A stretch of DNA of 64,000 nucleotides from Chryseobacterium senegalense (GTDB lineage Bacteria > Bacteroidota > Bacteroidia > Flavobacteriales > Weeksellaceae): NCBI GenBank assembly GCA_001403755.1, contig CYUH01000015.1:784589-848588 (forward strand), written 5' to 3'. A model generated the notes under the pieces. That model saw only the letters and a program-made list of their open reading frames with translations. It was not told where the DNA came from and did not search any database. Shown here one piece after another: positions 60,735 through 64,000 of this stretch. Every line of letters starts with the position of its first letter. The stretch's first letter is position 1. The translations under genes and the position numbers were made by a program.

Positions 60735-62170
60735 TGAAACCAAAGCTTAAAGTTTTTGAAGAATTCAGCAAAGCACTGCTGCCTCATGAAGCACGATATT
60801 TACAAAGTCTGGCTAATTTTCAGGATGCTGAAAAGCGCAATATTTTCCAGAATTTAGTTGATAATTCATTAAATCCAGAAAAGGAATCGTCTTTCGATCC
60901 CGATATTGACAAAAGAAAATACCATCACATAAAAACCTGGGCTGAGCATAGACTCAGCCTTCGTGATGTTGATAAAGTAGCGGAATGGCTGCTGGATTTC
61001 GACAAAAAACTTGCGCTGGATCTGGTGACTGCGGAAGAGGAAAAAGCAATGCTGGATTATGTGAAAAACTACCGCGATATTACCTTTAATTTTCAGATCT
61101 TATATCGGATAATGAGGGATTACCGCTCATATTTGCTCATCCGGATGCGTTATGAAGATCACATTATTATCTCAGATTTTCTGGAAAGATATCATGAAGT
61201 TTATCTTAGAACCACAGAAATTCAGGAAAAACTATACCAGGCAACCAATGAAATTACAGAACAGTTTACCCGGGGCGAGAACCGCTCTGTGTATTGGGAA
61301 AAGTGGCTGAAAAAGGTTTTTGAATCCGAAAATATCAACGGTAACAGCCGTTACAAAGCGTTTATTCTATTAGCTTTCATGTATAACAATACCGGAGATC
61401 TCGAAAAACTGCAGCAGATTTTCGATAAGATCGACGGATTCTTTAATAAAGGCTCGCTGTATTGCCGTCGATTGCTTTACAATTATTATTCGAGCCGTGT
61501 TTTGCTGCATTCGAAACAGCGAAGTTACGAAGCAGCGGTATATTACGGGAAGCTTTCAATTCGTCAGTTGAATGAAGATACTTTAATGTACGTTAACAAT
61601 CTCGTTTCGATTTACCTTCGTTTGAATCAGAATAAGGAGGCTTTTGATCTTTTGGAGGATTACAAAACGATTTACGAAAACACGCACAACGACCTCCAGA
61701 AAATTATTTATATTTCATACTATCTCCGCGCGTTGAATGAATTGAATTTAAGCCGTAAAGCCGAAAATATCGGCATATATTTCCTGCAAAAATTTGAAAC
61801 AGAAATCCTAAAACTCCGTTGGCATCATTTCTTTACCTCTTATATCACAGCTTTGGTGATTAACGAGAATTATTCGGCAATTCTGCAGCTCGAAAAAAAA
61901 TTCGGATTAACCGAAAAGGAAATGAAACGTAAAAATGCGGTAAATTATGTTCCCAATATCCAGTGGGCGATTTCGGTAGCAGCTTTTTTTGAAAATAAAA
62001 TTTCAGAAGAAAAACTCTTCAGCACTATTTCTGAAAGTCTTGCAGATGTTGAAATGACGGATCACAACAAAGAATTCATCGAAAAAAACATAGAAATCCT
62101 CTCTAAAAACCTTCCGGAACTCAAAGTTTTTTTTAAGTCCTATTTGCGGAATCAAGCTTTTAAATGGTAA
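60734..62170 (+). CDS. Cytosolic helical repeat protein of unknown function
   Basis: 478 residues, no signal peptide or membrane segment, almost all alpha-helical: rich in Y, L, E, K, with tandem helix pairs resembling TPR units in the middle (for example SYEAAVYYGKLSIRQLNEDTLMYVNNLVSIYLRLNQNKEAFDLLEDY, residues about 263-310). The first 200 residues do not show repeats. No catalytic motif is visible. It shares one base with the hydrolase stop and so is strictly part of the operon. I do not recognise the family; a scaffolding or regulatory role is only a guess. Confidence 0.85.
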   Translation: MKPKLKVFEEFSKALLPHEARYLQSLANFQDAEKRNIFQNLVDNSLNPEKESSFDPDIDKRKYHHIKTWAEHRLSLRDVDKVAEWLLDFDKKLALDLVTAEEEKAMLDYVKNYRDITFNFQILYRIMRDYRSYLLIRMRYEDHIIISDFLERYHEVYLRTTEIQEKLYQATNEITEQFTRGENRSVYWEKWLKKVFESENINGNSRYKAFILLAFMYNNTGDLEKLQQIFDKIDGFFNKGSLYCRRLLYNYYSSRVLLHSKQRSYEAAVYYGKLSIRQLNEDTLMYVNNLVSIYLRLNQNKEAFDLLEDYKTIYENTHNDLQKIIYISYYLRALNELNLSRKAENIGIYFLQKFETEILKLRWHHFFTSYITALVINENYSAILQLEKKFGLTEKEMKRKNAVNYVPNIQWAISVAAFFENKISEEKLFSTISESLADVEMTDHNKEFIEKNIEILSKNLPELKVFFKSYLRNQAFKW

Positions 62171-62296
62171 ATTTTTAGTTTTATTTTCTGTCGTTAAGTC
62201 TGTTTAGTTTTAAGTCACACCCTGAAAATTTAGATTGTGTTAATTTTTCTTAATACGCATCTCTTATCATTGTATCAATAAAAAATTAATCCAATT
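62171..62296. other. 126-base gap before the TonB receptor gene
   Basis: AT-rich gap without a terminator hairpin and without a clear TAnnTTTG box (the best, TATCATTG at 62265-62272, has one mismatch). So the receptor may be read through from the operon. Confidence 0.5.
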
Positions 62297-64000
62297 ATGA
62301 AAAAGTCAGTTATTTTGGCATCATTGTTAAGCGCAGTATTTGTGAGCGCACAGGTTGATACCACCAGAGTGAGAGATATTGATGAGGTTACTGTTTCTGC
62401 AAGTAAAAAGTTACAGAAATTGGTTGATGTACCTGCAACAGTAAATATCATCACTGCAAAAGACATTCAGCAGTTTACCAGTTTTAATGTGGGAGAACTT
62501 GCTGCAAGGCAAAAAGGTGTTGATTTTGTGAGAGCCGGTGTTTTAGGAACAGGTATTAATATCCGCGGCTTCAATTCGGCATTTAATTCCAAAAACCTTC
62601 AGATTACTGATGACAGAATTTCGACTTTGGTGGCTACAGGTTTGCCTTTTGGTGTTTTCAGTACGGTGATTAAAGAAGATATCGAAAGGGTAGAAATCCT
62701 TCTCGGACCCAACGGAACACTGTACGGACCTAATGCTCATAATGGTTTGGTAAATACTTTAAGTAAAAATCCTTTCAAATCTCAGGGTACAACGATTGCT
62801 TTGGGAGCAGGAAACCAAAATGTTTTAACCTCCCGAATCCGCCACGCGCAGGCAATAAGTCCTAAAATAGCTTATAAACTTGCTTTCGAACATACGCAGG
62901 GAACCGAATTCAATTATACTGATTCAGTTTATGTAAATAACATAGCTTATTCTGAATTGGATCTTGACAGAGATTTCAACAGCACGAAATTCAATTCACA
63001 AGTGAACATGAAGGTGGGCTCACTTTCCGAATTGGTAGCTTATTACGGTCACAGTAACAACAACAATATTGGGGTAACAAGTGCGGGTAGAAATGCAATC
63101 AAAGACTGGAATATCGATGAACTTCAGTTAAAATTCATTCACCCGAGATTCTTTTTAAATTCTATTTACCAATGGAGTAATACAGACGATACTTACGCGA
63201 TGAACCAGAGAACGCAGAATTATGTTTCATTTATCAATGCTGGATTTTCTGATCAGGTGGCAAGAGAAAGATCTTACGATGAACAATGGTTTGGTGCGTC
63301 GCCAACAGCAGGTTTAGCGTTGAAAAGAGGTTCAAGATTCAAGGATGATTCAAAAAGATTTGTTGCTGAAGGTCAGTACAACAATACTTGGGGAGGATTT
63401 ACCTTAATTGGTGGGGTGCAGTTCCAGCGTGATATGGCTTTCACCAAGAATACTTACATGCTCGATTTCGACGGGCCGATTAATGTAAACCAAGTGGGTG
63501 TTTACGGCCAGACAGAATATAAAATTGACGGTTGGGGATTCCTTGCTGCTTTAAGAGTTGATAATCATGATTATTACGGAACAAATCTTCTTCCGAAAGC
63601 GGCAATTACCAAGAAATTAGGTGATGGTACTTTCCGACTTACTTACGGAAAAGGTATGGCTGTTCCATCAATTATGAACCTTGAAGGTTATCTTTTTGGT
63701 GGCTTAATTTTAGGAAATGGTCTTGGATTTACACTTTCCGACGGTACTAAAATCAACCCGCTGGATGTAGAAACGATTAATTCTTTTGAAGTGGGCTACA
63801 AAGGTTCAATTCAGAAAAAATTCTACATTGATGCCAATGCTTACTATAATATGTCGGAAAATTTCATCAGCCCGCTAACACAATTGGCAACTGCCGGAAG
63901 AACGGTTACGCATCGGGGAGATCAGCCACTTGCGCAGATTCCTGGAGCAAATCCCGCTTTTGTCCTTACCTATTCCAATTTTGGAAAAGTTGATACTTAC
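62297..64000 (+). CDS. TonB-dependent outer-membrane receptor (3' end outside window)
   Basis: Open from ATG 62297 to the window end (568 codons, no stop). A signal peptide (MKKSVILASLLSAVFVSAQ) is followed directly by a plug domain: VDEVTVSA-like TonB box (DIDEVTVSASKK), DVPATVNIITAKDIQQF and RGFNSAF/RVEILLGPNGTLYGPNAHNG, then beta-barrel strands. There is no N-terminal carboxypeptidase-regulatory domain and no SusD gene before it, so it is a classical, not SusC-type, receptor. Downstream of the coupled hydrolase/ligase/symporter genes, it is a likely uptake port for the same compound. Confidence 0.92.
   Translation, partial: MKKSVILASLLSAVFVSAQVDTTRVRDIDEVTVSASKKLQKLVDVPATVNIITAKDIQQFTSFNVGELAARQKGVDFVRAGVLGTGINIRGFNSAFNSKNLQITDDRISTLVATGLPFGVFSTVIKEDIERVEILLGPNGTLYGPNAHNGLVNTLSKNPFKSQGTTIALGAGNQNVLTSRIRHAQAISPKIAYKLAFEHTQGTEFNYTDSVYVNNIAYSELDLDRDFNSTKFNSQVNMKVGSLSELVAYYGHSNNNNIGVTSAGRNAIKDWNIDELQLKFIHPRFFLNSIYQWSNTDDTYAMNQRTQNYVSFINAGFSDQVARERSYDEQWFGASPTAGLALKRGSRFKDDSKRFVAEGQYNNTWGGFTLIGGVQFQRDMAFTKNTYMLDFDGPINVNQVGVYGQTEYKIDGWGFLAALRVDNHDYYGTNLLPKAAITKKLGDGTFRLTYGKGMAVPSIMNLEGYLFGGLILGNGLGFTLSDGTKINPLDVETINSFEVGYKGSIQKKFYIDANAYYNMSENFISPLTQLATAGRTVTHRGDQPLAQIPGANPAFVLTYSNFGKVDTY

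Noticed and set aside
1..64000. CRISPR arrays, tRNA or rRNA genes, prophage or insertion sequences
   Set aside because: I looked for tandem spaced repeats, cloverleaf features and transposase or phage proteins and saw none that I could support.

Overview
The window looks like a chromosomal segment from a Bacteroidota bacterium of class Flavobacteriia, most like Chryseobacterium and its relatives (Weeksellaceae). This is inferred from gene content and sequence style, not from a database search. The evidence is: low G+C; promoters of the Bacteroidota form TTG-N17-20-TAnnTTTG and no Shine-Dalgarno sequences; gliding genes gldF and gldG; five secreted enzymes with C-terminal type IX secretion (T9SS) sorting domains; an ATP synthase operon without the beta and epsilon genes; and a proline dehydrogenase closely matching flavobacterial forms. 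I see no insertion sequence, phage, CRISPR array, tRNA or rRNA. Most of the window is core genome.

Layout. 1-7.9 kb: end of proline dehydrogenase, priA, a PBP4-type D,D-carboxypeptidase, a secreted M1 aminopeptidase and kbl. 8-12.8 kb (minus): assimilatory sulfate reduction (Rrf2 regulator, cysH as an Fe-S APS reductase, cysD, cysN) ending in an unusual fusion of a siroheme-synthase-like Rossmann domain to a TauE/SafE exporter. 12.8-16.3 kb: DUF4268 protein, gldG, gldF and a HemJ-like protein. 16.4-23.5 kb: secreted reprolysin-like protease, SAM hydrolase family protein, phoH, two outer-membrane barrels and ffh. 23.5-29.3 kb: ATP synthase operon (two atpI-like genes, then atpBEFHAG), with a terminator-like hairpin after atpE and a long AT-rich hairpin before atpG. 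29.4-37.7 kb: CNNM transporter, clpS, rhomboid protease, prmC, NlpC/P60 lipoprotein, dapD with two glycosyltransferases, a coiled-coil secreted protein and a secreted M28 peptidase. 37.7-41 kb (minus): thrS-infC-rpmI-rplT, where infC seems to start at AUA. 41-44.3 kb (minus): a three-gene envelope operon including an unlisted 59-residue gene, a MazG-like pyrophosphohydrolase and an acyl-CoA dehydrogenase. 44.5-56.5 kb: secreted endonuclease I, four-repeat helix-hairpin-helix protein, MerR regulator, two lipoproteins (one OmpA-like), DEAD-box helicase, rpsA, secreted M36 protease and rplS.

The most system-like part is 56.7-64 kb. Four tightly coupled genes (sodium:solute symporter, AMP-forming acyl-CoA synthetase, exported alpha/beta hydrolase, and a cytosolic helical protein I do not recognise) precede a TonB-dependent receptor that runs off the window. 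Read together they suggest capture of an ester at the outer membrane, hydrolysis in the periplasm, sodium-driven uptake of the acid and activation to a CoA thioester. The substrate is unknown and the pathway is inference.

Convergent gene pairs are nearly all separated by short, often bidirectional, intrinsic terminators. Several ribosomal-protein leaders (L19, S1, L20) can fold and are candidates for autoregulation.
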